A stretch of 64,000 nucleotides of DNA from a candidate division BRC1 bacterium HGW-BRC1-1 (GTDB taxonomy: Bacteria; Sumerlaeota; Sumerlaeia; Sumerlaeales; Sumerlaeaceae): the NCBI GenBank assembly GCA_002842095.1, contig PHCB01000003.1, positions 123,194 to 187,193 on the forward strand. The letters run 5' to 3'. The notes under the pieces are model-generated. The model was not told where the DNA came from, searched no databases, and saw nothing but the letters and a program-made list of their open reading frames with translations. A program made the translations under genes and the position numbers. Position 1 is the first letter of the stretch, and each line of letters starts with the position of its first letter. Positions 40,509-48,187 of this stretch are shown in pieces.

Positions 40509-40535
40509 AAACGTCTATCTGGTAGGTAGACGTTT
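40509..40535. promoter_or_regulatory. 27-bp perfect dyad upstream of sat
   Basis: Arms AAACGTCTA and TAGACGTTT (9 bp each) flank a 9-bp centre, 59 bp upstream of the sat ATG. On the - strand it overlaps a weak promoter-like pair, TTGGAA and GATAGA, spaced by 17 bp. An operator for sulfate-responsive control, or an mRNA leader hairpin, is possible. Confidence 0.55.
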
Positions 40536-40553
40536 ATTCCAAAAAAAGGAGAG

Positions 40554-40586
40554 ATGGACGATATGGACAAAATGGACGATATGGAC
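40554..40586 (+). repeat. Period-9 (ATGGACNNN) repeat, 4 units
   Basis: ATGGAC occurs at 40554, 40563, 40572 and 40581 with triplets GAT, AAA, GAT, TGC. It lies between the glmU stop and sat. Confidence 0.88.
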
Positions 40587-40660
40587 TGCGCTAACCCGAC
40601 CTCCCCGGGCCAGGTCAATACACCATTCTTCCCATCCCTCCCATTCCCGGCCCCCGGCCC

Positions 40661-42025
40661 TTACTTCTTTTTCTTCGGTCGGGCCTTCGCTTTCACCGGC
40701 GCTTTCTTAGCGCTTTTCGGCGCGTCGTTCTTCACATCGCCGGTCAGCACCGCATTATGCGGGAATCGCATGTCGGCGTCCACGGTTACGGGTGCCACCA
40801 GGCTCGTCTTGCTGCCGAGAAAAACGTCGTCGCCCAGCGTGGTTTCGCGTTTGCGTTTGCCGTCGAAATTAACCGTTAAGCTGCCGGTGCCGATGGAGCA
40901 GCGCTCGCCGATGTGGGCATCGCCAATGTAGCTCAGGTGGAGGATGTCGCTGTTGTCTCCAATTTCGCTGCGGGTTACTTCCACGAAGGTGCCCACCCGC
41001 ACATTGTCACCAATGGTGCATCCGGGGCGGATGCTGCTGTAGGGCCCCACGGTCACGTCTGCGCCCAGTTGGGCATTGTCGATGCAGCAAAACCGCGTGT
41101 GGCTGCGGGGGCCGATAACGCTGTCGGTTATGTGTGCGTGGGGGCCGATGTCGCCGCCCTCGCCAATCTCGCACCGCCCTTTCAAAACGCTGAAGGGATG
41201 GATCACGGTGTCGCGTCCGATGCGCACCTGTTTGTCGATGTATGTCGTGTCGGGATCGATAACCGTCACGCCCGCCTCCATCACGCTGAGAGCGATGCGG
41301 TGGCGCAGATACGCCTCGGCGCGGGCCAGTTCGGCGCGGGAGTTGACGCCCATGGTTTCGGTGGAATCTTCGCCCATCACGGGCTCTACTTCGCCGCCCA
41401 GACGACCCAGGATTTCGACGGTATCCGTCAGGTAATATTCTTTCTGGGCGTTCTTGTTACGCACCAGACGCAGCGCGGCCAGTAGTTGCTTGTTGTCGAA
41501 AACGTAAATGCCGGTGTTAATTTCCTGGATGGCAGCTTCGTAAATGTTGGTGTCTTTTTCTTCCACGATTTTGCGCACGGTGGCATCGCGGTTGCGCACG
41601 ATTCGCCCGTAGCCCGTGGGGTCCTCAAGCTCGGTGGTGGCCACGGTGGCGGCCACCTGGTGGGCGCGGCGTCGCTTGATGAGTTCGCGCAGCGTCTCGG
41701 TGCGGATGAGGGGTGCATCGCCCACGGTGATGAGCACCTCACCGTCAAAATTTTCCAGATACGGCACCACCTGTTTCACCGCGTGGGCGGTGCCGAGGCG
41801 CTTTTCCTGCGTGACACAGATGGCCCGCTTGCCGACGTGATCGCGTACCACGTCGCCCATGAACCCGGTCACGACGAAAATTTTCGAGGGTTCGAGGGCT
41901 TCAATGGCTTCCAGAACGTGGTCGAGCATGGGCTGACCGGCTACATTGTGAAGCACCTTGGGCAGACCCGAGTACATGCGCGTGCCCTGGCCGGCGGCGA
42001 GGATGATCGCCATGAGGTCTTTCAT
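40661..42025 (-). CDS. glmU: GlmU-type UDP-GlcNAc pyrophosphorylase/acetyltransferase
   Basis: This 454-aa bifunctional enzyme has the uridylyltransferase half (IILAAGQGTRMYSGLPKVLH; GDAPLI) and a left-handed beta-helix acetyltransferase half. The catalytic His is kept in DILHLSYIGDAHIG (~362), with NFDGKRK after it. It makes UDP-GlcNAc for peptidoglycan and LPS. The normal acetyl-CoA-binding tail is shortened: after TLGDDVFLGSKTSLVAPVTV the usual GATI-AAGT segment is replaced by DADMRFPHNAVL and a Lys/Pro/Ala-rich tail. ACGGGAGCAATC precedes the ATG. The HPr gene lies 66 bp upstream in the same direction. Confidence 0.93.
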   Translation of the reverse strand: MKDLMAIILAAGQGTRMYSGLPKVLHNVAGQPMLDHVLEAIEALEPSKIFVVTGFMGDVVRDHVGKRAICVTQEKRLGTAHAVKQVVPYLENFDGEVLITVGDAPLIRTETLRELIKRRRAHQVAATVATTELEDPTGYGRIVRNRDATVRKIVEEKDTNIYEAAIQEINTGIYVFDNKQLLAALRLVRNKNAQKEYYLTDTVEILGRLGGEVEPVMGEDSTETMGVNSRAELARAEAYLRHRIALSVMEAGVTVIDPDTTYIDKQVRIGRDTVIHPFSVLKGRCEIGEGGDIGPHAHITDSVIGPRSHTRFCCIDNAQLGADVTVGPYSSIRPGCTIGDNVRVGTFVEVTRSEIGDNSDILHLSYIGDAHIGERCSIGTGSLTVNFDGKRKRETTLGDDVFLGSKTSLVAPVTVDADMRFPHNAVLTGDVKNDAPKSAKKAPVKAKARPKKKK

Positions 42026-42091
42026 GATTGCTCCCGTGGATGATTAATTTTTAGTGTGGTGGCGCGGGGCAACGGGAGCCCGTCGGGCGGG

Positions 42092-42370
42092 CTAACTGTC
42101 GATGCCGAATTTGTTTTCGATGAGCAGGCAGAGTTCTTCAAGGGCGTTGTTTGCCCCTTCGCCGTTGCACTCAATCATAAGAACCGTATCTTTGGCTGCG
42201 GCGAGCATGACCAGACCCATAATGCTTTTGCCGTTTACGCGCTGGCCATCGCGCGTAACAAAAATGTCACAGCCCTTGTGTTTGTTGGCGGTTTGAACAA
42301 ACGCCGCAGCGGGCCGCAGGTGCATCCCGGACGCGTTCACCACTTTCACTTCGCGTTTGGCTGTGTTCAT
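42092..42370 (-). CDS. ptsH: Phosphocarrier protein HPr
   Basis: The 92-aa product from ATG 42370 carries the HPr active site GMHLRPAA with His17 and the HPr-kinase site GKSIMGLVML with Ser49. Both sites intact suggests the HprK/P-regulated type rather than a pure sugar-transport HPr. No EI or permease gene is seen in the window; a PtsN-like EIIA occurs at 13855. A frame extending to 42502 lacks family similarity. It is probably co-transcribed with glmU. Confidence 0.95.
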   Translation of the reverse strand: MNTAKREVKVVNASGMHLRPAAAFVQTANKHKGCDIFVTRDGQRVNGKSIMGLVMLAAAKDTVLMIECNGEGANNALEELCLLIENKFGIDS

Positions 42371-42768
42371 GCGTCTTTCGTCGGCACTATCAAAGTTGGT
42401 CGAAACTCCGTGTCGGGATTGGCGCCCACCCCGCCGAAAAAGCGGAATGGCCGTGTTGAGACAATAAATCCCCATACTTCCCAAACACGCAAAGGGGGGC
42501 AATTATTTCCTGTTGAGGCCATGGAAATGGCAACAATGAAATTGAAGCATGGAACCGGGACCGCAGTTTTCAACCAGAATAACAGGTTGGCAGGAGAGCG
42601 TTTCAACCGCAAATCAGGGAGTTTCAGGAGCTTGAAATTATTTTGCGCCCAGCCTCATTTTCAGGCTTCTGGTCAGCGTTTTTGCTTTGACTTTTCAACA
42701 CGCCGGACGTTGCGTTTCAATGCATTGCAGGATGCTGTCATTCTCGTTTGAGGACGGAGGTGATTGTC
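42371..42768. other. Intergenic region, ptsH to small basic peptide gene
   Basis: About 400 bp of lower G+C. Frames here show no protein family character. A TTGACT hexamer at 42687-42692 could be a -35 box for the small gene at 42769, but no good -10 follows at 16-18 bp. Nothing else was recognised. Confidence 0.5.
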
Positions 42769-42849
42769 ATGGCAACGGCCAAGAAGCCCGTAGCAAAGAA
42801 GCCGGCGGCGAAGAAACCCGCGGCAAAGAAGCCCGCAGCAAAGAAGTAG
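42769..42849 (+). CDS. 26-aa Lys/Ala/Pro repeat peptide (histone H1-tail-like)
   Basis: The ORF reads MATAKKPVAKKPAAKK and continues with KPAAKK repeats to a TAG. GGAGGTGAT, an almost ideal Shine-Dalgarno, stands 5 nt before the ATG, which strongly supports translation. Composition matches the disordered DNA-binding tails of bacterial H1-like proteins (Hc1, AlgP), but as a stand-alone peptide. It may bind DNA or RNA. The repeat is built from near-identical codons, so expansion by slippage is likely. A Leu/Cys-rich frame on the opposite strand is its shadow. Confidence 0.75.
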   Translation: MATAKKPVAKKPAAKKPAAKKPAAKK

Positions 42850-42983
42850 CATCACCTTAAGGCTGTGCCCCGGGTGCCAATTTGCTTTCTTGATTTACTG
42901 TGAACGACCGCGGTTCTCTGTTAGGTATGTTCTTTTTCCGAGTGAAACAATTGTGGTGTGCATCTCGATATGATGCATCTGAT

Positions 42984-43265
42984 ATGCCGCTGAAAGTTGC
43001 GCAGAGGCGACTGGCTGCAAGCCTGCTTCTGTGGATCGGGTCAGCGGTTTTTGTTGGGGGCGGTTTGGTTCTGAGTGGATGTGATCGCTCGGCCCCGCCA
43101 TCCATTGCCGATGTTCCTGCCGCCGAAGGCGCGGGAATGAGCCTCGATGTGGCGGCCATGGAAACCACCTCCACCGGGGCAGTTCAAACAACATTCTCCA
43201 CAGATGAGACCTCGCCCTCCGACGCCGACACAACGACAGCTTCAGCGGCGGCGCCGATTTTCTAA
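42984..43265 (+). CDS. Small predicted lipoprotein
   Basis: The 93-aa product from ATG 42984 has a basic start, a hydrophobic signal (LLLWIGSAVFVGGGLVLSGC) with lipobox LSGC, and a low-complexity Thr/Ser/Ala tail. Upstream starts (GTG 42900, ATG 42927) are possible. No family is recognised. It precedes the amidase-like gene by 150 bp. Confidence 0.65.
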   Translation: MPLKVAQRRLAASLLLWIGSAVFVGGGLVLSGCDRSAPPSIADVPAAEGAGMSLDVAAMETTSTGAVQTTFSTDETSPSDADTTTASAAAPIF

Positions 43266-43415
43266 AACGCCCCGATGACGCCCATTTCCCTTCCCGAAAC
43301 ACCCCGCACTTGAGGTCCGTGTGCATTTGCGCATTCATCTGCCATTGAAAACCTTGCATGTTTCTTTCCCGCCCTTGTTAATCTGCCACGCGAGAATTGA
43401 ACGGTCCCCTTAACT

Positions 43416-44843
43416 TTGAAACTTTTTCCCCATAGCGGATTGCGTCCCGGCGTTGTGGCCCTTGCGGCTATGCTGGTGCTTGGCATGTCTTTGTCTGTTG
43501 TCGCGCAACCGGGTGACACCGGACCGGGCGATGAGGTGGTTTCTGCCTCCGATCTTTCCGCGCAACTTCGCAAAATTGACCCCGACGCGAAGATCGATTG
43601 GGACGGTGAGAGTCGTTTGCGAATCGAAGTGAAGGGCCAGAAGTTCACGTTTTTTACCACCGGAAACAACATGGTGATCAATGGCAACATGGAACGGGTG
43701 GACCGCCCCCTGAAGGTTTATCGCGGCGAAATTTATATCCCGCAGGCAACCATATCTCGGGTGGGAACCCAGCTTGAAACCGCCGCTCCTCCTGCCACGC
43801 CAACGCCGTTGGCAACGCCCGCCGATGGCGCCACTCCCACGCCCAATCCTGACATTTTGCCGATGCTGACACCCGGCCCGATGGCAACACCGGCGGCGAC
43901 TCCATTGTTGCCCGCACCCACGCCAATCGCCATGCCCGCCACCCCTGCTCCCGTGGCAACACCTACTCCGCCCCCCGCCGCCACTCAACCCCCCAACGTA
44001 CCCACGCCGGCGGTTCCCACGCCCGCACCCACGGCCACGCCCACCCCGCCGCCTACGCCCACACCACGGCCCACCGAAAAGCCGGTGGCGGTGCAAACCA
44101 CGGGTCGCGATTATTACACCGTGGCCAACACCGACCGCACTGAGATGGAGCGCTTCCGCATCGCAACATTCACGGCCGACCAGTTGAAGGCCGCTGCCGT
44201 ACGCAAGGATGTTATCAGGGTAATTCTGGATCCCGATGACGGCGACTTTTTCGTGGGCAGCGGACGCGGCAAAGATGTGAGTGCCATGACGCTGAACATT
44301 GCCCAGCGGGTGAAGGCGCAGCTGGAGTTGCGCGGCATGCAGGTGGAACTTACCCGCAGCGTTGCCAATCGGACGCCACTGGGTCGCAAACTTGAAATCA
44401 TAACCAAAAGCGATGCTCAGGCTCTGGTTTCCATTCGCCTCGCTTCCAGCGAAATGGCTGAAACCGGCGGATTCCGCCTGATGACCATGACCGAGGCTGT
44501 TGACGCCAACGCCCGTACGCCGCTTCCCCAGGATGCCGGACAAGCGGTTCCCATGGAAATGAATTACCGTCCCTTTGAAGACCGTAGCCGCCTGCTGGCA
44601 ACCGCGCTGTCCACCACCATGAAGCGCCACGTAAACAAAGATGGCAACGGAACCATCCCCGCGCCCATTTATCTTTTGCGCCGCAGCCCCATGCCGTCGG
44701 CCGTGCTGGTGGCGGGCTATGTAAGCAATGTGGATGACATGAAACGCCTGCGCGATGACGCCCAACTCGATGTCCTGGCCGCCACCGTGGCCGAGGGCAT
44801 CGCCCAGTATGCACGCAATCTTGGCGAGGAGGTCGCCCGATGA
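43416..44843 (+). CDS. Amidase_3-like protein lacking zinc ligands, with stalk domain
   Basis: The 475-aa product starts at TTG 43416, giving a signal peptide (VALAAMLVLGMSLSVVA). Residues ~45-115 look like a copper-amine-oxidase-type stalk domain (VINGNMERVDRPLKVYRGEIYIP). Residues ~125-230 are a Pro/Thr/Ala linker. Residues ~255-475 align with N-acetylmuramoyl-L-alanine amidase family 3 by pattern (VIRVILDP, RVKAQLELRGMQVELTRS, PSAVLVAGYVSN), but the zinc His positions read DPDDGD and SIRLAS, and the catalytic Glu of VLVELG is VLVAG. It is probably catalytically dead and may bind peptidoglycan. It overlaps the GerMN gene by ATGA. Confidence 0.8.
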   Translation: MKLFPHSGLRPGVVALAAMLVLGMSLSVVAQPGDTGPGDEVVSASDLSAQLRKIDPDAKIDWDGESRLRIEVKGQKFTFFTTGNNMVINGNMERVDRPLKVYRGEIYIPQATISRVGTQLETAAPPATPTPLATPADGATPTPNPDILPMLTPGPMATPAATPLLPAPTPIAMPATPAPVATPTPPPAATQPPNVPTPAVPTPAPTATPTPPPTPTPRPTEKPVAVQTTGRDYYTVANTDRTEMERFRIATFTADQLKAAAVRKDVIRVILDPDDGDFFVGSGRGKDVSAMTLNIAQRVKAQLELRGMQVELTRSVANRTPLGRKLEIITKSDAQALVSIRLASSEMAETGGFRLMTMTEAVDANARTPLPQDAGQAVPMEMNYRPFEDRSRLLATALSTTMKRHVNKDGNGTIPAPIYLLRRSPMPSAVLVAGYVSNVDDMKRLRDDAQLDVLAATVAEGIAQYARNLGEEVAR

Positions 44844-45448
44844 GTCCACGCCGCGATCCCTATTTCGGACGTTTCGTTTTCTCGGTTTCGGTGGTGGGTA
44901 TCATAGCCATCGTGCTTGGTCTGGCCGGGATGTGGTATTATTTTCAGGGCGGCGGAGCACGCCCGGCAGTGACGGGTGAGGCCGGATCTCTGACCGCCGG
45001 CGCAGCACTTAATCGACTGCCACCCAACAAGGCCATGCTCTATTACACCAAGGATGGCAAATCGCTGACCGGGTCCATCGCCGAGATTGGCCCGCCGGGC
45101 ACTTCCCCAGGCGACCGTGCGCAAATAATTATCAAGCACCTCATTGCAGGCGACGAGCGGGCTTTTTTAAAGACCCCCATTCCCGCCGGAACAAAAGTGA
45201 ATGCGGTATTTGTCAATGATCGCATGGTCATCGTGGACCTCTCGCGAGAATACATGAACAACCTGCGAGGAGGCGTTGAGGCCGAAATGCTGGCCGTGTT
45301 CAGTGTGGTGAACAGCCTGCTGTACAACATCGACAACGTCGACAGCGTCCAGATCGTGATCGACAACGCAACGGTGCCGACACTAAACGGCAACGTGGAC
45401 ATAAGCCTGCCCCTGATCGCCAACGCCGCACTAACCCAGACGAACTGA
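44840..45448 (+). CDS. GerMN-domain membrane protein
   Basis: This 202-aa protein has one N-terminal transmembrane helix (~residues 13-36) and a GerMN domain (~60-195). Evidence includes MLYYTKDGKSL, IIIKHLIAGDE, PAGTKVNAVFVNDRMVIVDLS and VNSLLYNIDNVDSVQIVIDN. In Firmicutes GerM acts in spore peptidoglycan remodelling, while in other phyla its role is unknown. Translational coupling (ATGA) to the amidase-like pseudoenzyme suggests a shared envelope function. Confidence 0.85.
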   Translation: MSPRRDPYFGRFVFSVSVVGIIAIVLGLAGMWYYFQGGGARPAVTGEAGSLTAGAALNRLPPNKAMLYYTKDGKSLTGSIAEIGPPGTSPGDRAQIIIKHLIAGDERAFLKTPIPAGTKVNAVFVNDRMVIVDLSREYMNNLRGGVEAEMLAVFSVVNSLLYNIDNVDSVQIVIDNATVPTLNGNVDISLPLIANAALTQTN

Positions 45449-45461
45449 CGGGGCGCGCGGG

Positions 45462-45932
45462 TCAGGCGCGCTGGCCGCGCTTTACGGCTTCGGCCATGCC
45501 GGGGTGACGGGTCAGGCTACCGCCTTCGCCACGATAAAAGGCGACGTTGTTATCATTCTCCCAGACGCGGATTTCAAACAGCCTGGCCGAACCCTCAAGC
45601 CTTGCTTCCATCATCTCCCAAAATGCCACGGTGATGTTTTCAGCCGTGGGAATCACACCGTCCATGTATTCCACGTCCAGATTGAAATGGCGGTGGTCCA
45701 CCTTTGAGATGATCACTTCTTCCATCAGCTCCTTCAACACCTTCAGATCCATCACCATGCCCGTCTTCGGGTCCACGTCACCGCACACCGTTACCTCGAC
45801 CTTGTAATTGTGGCCATGGCCGTGGGGGTTGTTGCACAGGCCGTAGATGTCACAGTTTTCCTCATCGGAAAGGGTGGGATTGTGCAGGCGGTGACTGGCG
45901 CAAAACTCAGCGCGGCGGGAGATGTAAACCAT
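45462..45932 (-). CDS. 6-pyruvoyl-tetrahydropterin synthase / QueD family
   Basis: The 156-aa product from ATG 45932 has zinc His residues in FCASHRL (His14) and in HGHGHNY (His39, His41) and the catalytic Cys33 in GLCNNPHGHGH. The LSDEEN segment and GMVMDLKVLKELMEE resemble animal PTPS more closely than E. coli QueD. The enzyme acts on 7,8-dihydroneopterin triphosphate, giving 6-pyruvoyl-tetrahydropterin or the queuosine precursor. No queC, queE or folE lies nearby, so the pathway is undecided. Confidence 0.92.
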   Translation of the reverse strand: MVYISRRAEFCASHRLHNPTLSDEENCDIYGLCNNPHGHGHNYKVEVTVCGDVDPKTGMVMDLKVLKELMEEVIISKVDHRHFNLDVEYMDGVIPTAENITVAFWEMMEARLEGSARLFEIRVWENDNNVAFYRGEGGSLTRHPGMAEAVKRGQRA

Positions 45933-46049
45933 TGCGATTGGATCCTGTCTCGGGACGTGATTTAAGGCCGACGCGGAGCAACAAAAGCCCATGCGCCGAC
46001 CCAGACCATTAGTCGCAATGGGCGGGAATTAGTCACAAATGCCCCATGC

Positions 46050-48074
46050 TTAATACGTCTCGGTGCCCATCCCCGGCCAGTCATCCGTGCGGAAGGGTAG
46101 CATCGGCAGTCCGTCGACGTTATAAACCGAAAGAACCGGGTTGCCATCCCAGCCGTAGCGAACGGCCACAGGCTCGGGCACGTCCTTGCTGCTCACCGTC
46201 ACCTTGTTGTCTTTCAACGTCGCTTTGTCAGCCCAGTGGAATACTCGGTCCTTACCCGCCACGGCAAATCCCCGGGCCTCGCCTTCGCCCTCTATCTGCA
46301 GGCCGTCTGTGGCGTGATCAAACGCAAGCGTGACCTTTTTGCCTTCAGTTTTCATGGAATCCTTTTTCAGAACCGGTCCGCTGAATTCGAGACCCTTCTC
46401 GCCATAAACCGTGCCCCGGGCGACCAGTGCCAGACGTCGGCCCACTTCCATCTTATTTTTGGGATGGATGTCATCCGCCTCGCCGATATCAATGGCCGTG
46501 GCCATGCCGGTGTTTTTCAAGTCAAGCGTCATGGCTTGCGCTTCGCGCAATTCCGCCCAATGATTTTCACGAGGCTGGGTTGTCTGTTGAGTAAAGCTTG
46601 CAAGCTGGACAAATAGGAATGGGAAGTCGCCCTGTTCGGGATTTTCCGCATTCCATTTCTCGCGCCAGTCCGTGATCATGTTCGGGAAAAGCCTCCGGTA
46701 TAATTGCGCCCGGGAGGCATCGCTCTCGCCCTGATACCAGATAGCACCCCGAATACCAAAGGGTTTGAGTGGTTCTATCATTCCATTGTAAAGCCCGGCA
46801 AGACGATGAGGGCTGACCGATGAGATTGGCTTTGGGGACAAGTCTTTCGCGTTTACGGTTTCCTTGGCGAACCATTTGCCCACCAGCGTGATTGTGGTCC
46901 CGTCGCCGCCGGGGATGAGATACATATCTTTCGGATCATCCAGAAAGCCTCCCGCGCCGCCGGTGTCCACCACGCGCACGACGATTGAATTATGCCCCTC
47001 GCGCAGAACGCCATCGGGGATCGCGACGTTGATGGGCGTTCCGTAGGTGTCGGACGAGCCCAACTCAACTCCATTCATCCAGACCGTATAGGCGTCGTCC
47101 ACAGAGGCCAGGCTCAGATGCGCGTCCTCTGTTTTTGCAGCCTGCGCGGTGAGCTGTACGTCTCGCCGGAACCACACGATACCGTCAAACCCCGGGAGGA
47201 TCGAATCCTCCCACATGCCCGGGAGGTTCATTGTGTGCCAACCGGTTGTGTCAAGGTTAAGAGCCGACCATTCGGCTCCCTCCTTTAGACCCGCATCTTT
47301 GTTGGTGAATTCGCTGTTCCAGGCTGCGAGCTTCTTCTCGTAATCGGCTGCTAATGTCGCAGAGTCGGATGTGGATCGGTCCAGACTTGCCAGTCGCTGG
47401 GCTAACTCCGGGATGCGCTTCAGGCCTTCGGTGCTGGTCCACGAAGCGGCGGGGGTTCCCCCCCAGGAGGAGTGGATGATGCCAACCGGCACACCCAGTT
47501 CTTTTTGTAAATCGGCACCGAAAAAATAACCAACGGCAGAAAAATCAGCCAGTGACTCGGCGTTGGCCACGGCCCACCCGGTGTTCTTCACGCGCTTTTG
47601 CGGAGAGTAGCCGACGGTACGGTCGACTTGAAGGACGCGCAGCGCGGGGTTGTTTATGAGAGCTAACTGGTCCGCAAGGTTGTTGAGCCTCAGGGTCAGT
47701 TTCAGCGTCATGGCCATGTTGCTCTGGCCCGAAGCGAGCCAGACTTCGCCCACCATCACATTGTTAAGGATGGTGGAGGTGGCGTCGGTCTGCACCGAGA
47801 AAGTGAAAGGTCCGCCCGCAGCACCGGTGGTAATATTAGTGCGCCAGGCCCCCTCGGCATCGGCCGTGGCAACGGCCTTCTCACCGCGAAATTCCAGCGT
47901 AACCTTGGCCCCCGGATCGCTCCATCCCCATACAGGCGCAGCCATTTCGCGTTGCAACACCATGTTGTCGCTGAATGGCGGAGCCATCTCAAGGGTTGCG
48001 GTTGTGGCGATGGTGGGCAGCGCGGAAAAGAATAAGGCGCAACCTGCTGCGACGATGATAGAGCGCGTGAGCAT
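46050..48074 (-). CDS. Sialate O-acetylesterase-like exported SGNH esterase
   Basis: The 674-aa product from ATG 48074 has a signal peptide (IIVAAGCALFFSALPTIATTA). The SGNH/DUF303 esterase is split: block I GEVWLASGQSNMAM with the nucleophile Ser (~113), HSSWGGTPAASW, and the later GAIWYQGESDASRA (~446). Between them a jelly-roll domain (~290-400) contains VWMNGVELG and VVRVVDTGG. The C-terminus has a beta-domain near ALAFDHATDGL. Such enzymes remove acetyl groups from sialic acid or xylan-type glycans. AAAGG precedes the ATG. No sialidase is nearby, so the substrate is open. Confidence 0.9.
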   Translation of the reverse strand: MLTRSIIVAAGCALFFSALPTIATTATLEMAPPFSDNMVLQREMAAPVWGWSDPGAKVTLEFRGEKAVATADAEGAWRTNITTGAAGGPFTFSVQTDATSTILNNVMVGEVWLASGQSNMAMTLKLTLRLNNLADQLALINNPALRVLQVDRTVGYSPQKRVKNTGWAVANAESLADFSAVGYFFGADLQKELGVPVGIIHSSWGGTPAASWTSTEGLKRIPELAQRLASLDRSTSDSATLAADYEKKLAAWNSEFTNKDAGLKEGAEWSALNLDTTGWHTMNLPGMWEDSILPGFDGIVWFRRDVQLTAQAAKTEDAHLSLASVDDAYTVWMNGVELGSSDTYGTPINVAIPDGVLREGHNSIVVRVVDTGGAGGFLDDPKDMYLIPGGDGTTITLVGKWFAKETVNAKDLSPKPISSVSPHRLAGLYNGMIEPLKPFGIRGAIWYQGESDASRAQLYRRLFPNMITDWREKWNAENPEQGDFPFLFVQLASFTQQTTQPRENHWAELREAQAMTLDLKNTGMATAIDIGEADDIHPKNKMEVGRRLALVARGTVYGEKGLEFSGPVLKKDSMKTEGKKVTLAFDHATDGLQIEGEGEARGFAVAGKDRVFHWADKATLKDNKVTVSSKDVPEPVAVRYGWDGNPVLSVYNVDGLPMLPFRTDDWPGMGTETY

Positions 48075-48187
48075 GGGAAAAACCTTTCGCGTAAAGGGGT
48101 TGATGACCTTCAACCGAAAGATCAAATCAGGTGGAATTCAAGCAGAATTACAGGGGAGGGAGCAAAGACATCACAACGTGAGCGTTC

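Noticed and set aside
40554..40586. Period-9 repeats considered as coding (MDxMDx peptide) or as part of the sat N-terminus
   Set aside because: The same unit occurs in both orientations at five intergenic sites, and sat has a clear family start at 40450.
42673..42855. Leu/Cys/Arg-rich frame MMLLLCCGLL... on the - strand
   Set aside because: It is the antisense of the KPAAKK peptide gene, which has the ideal ribosome-binding site on the + strand.
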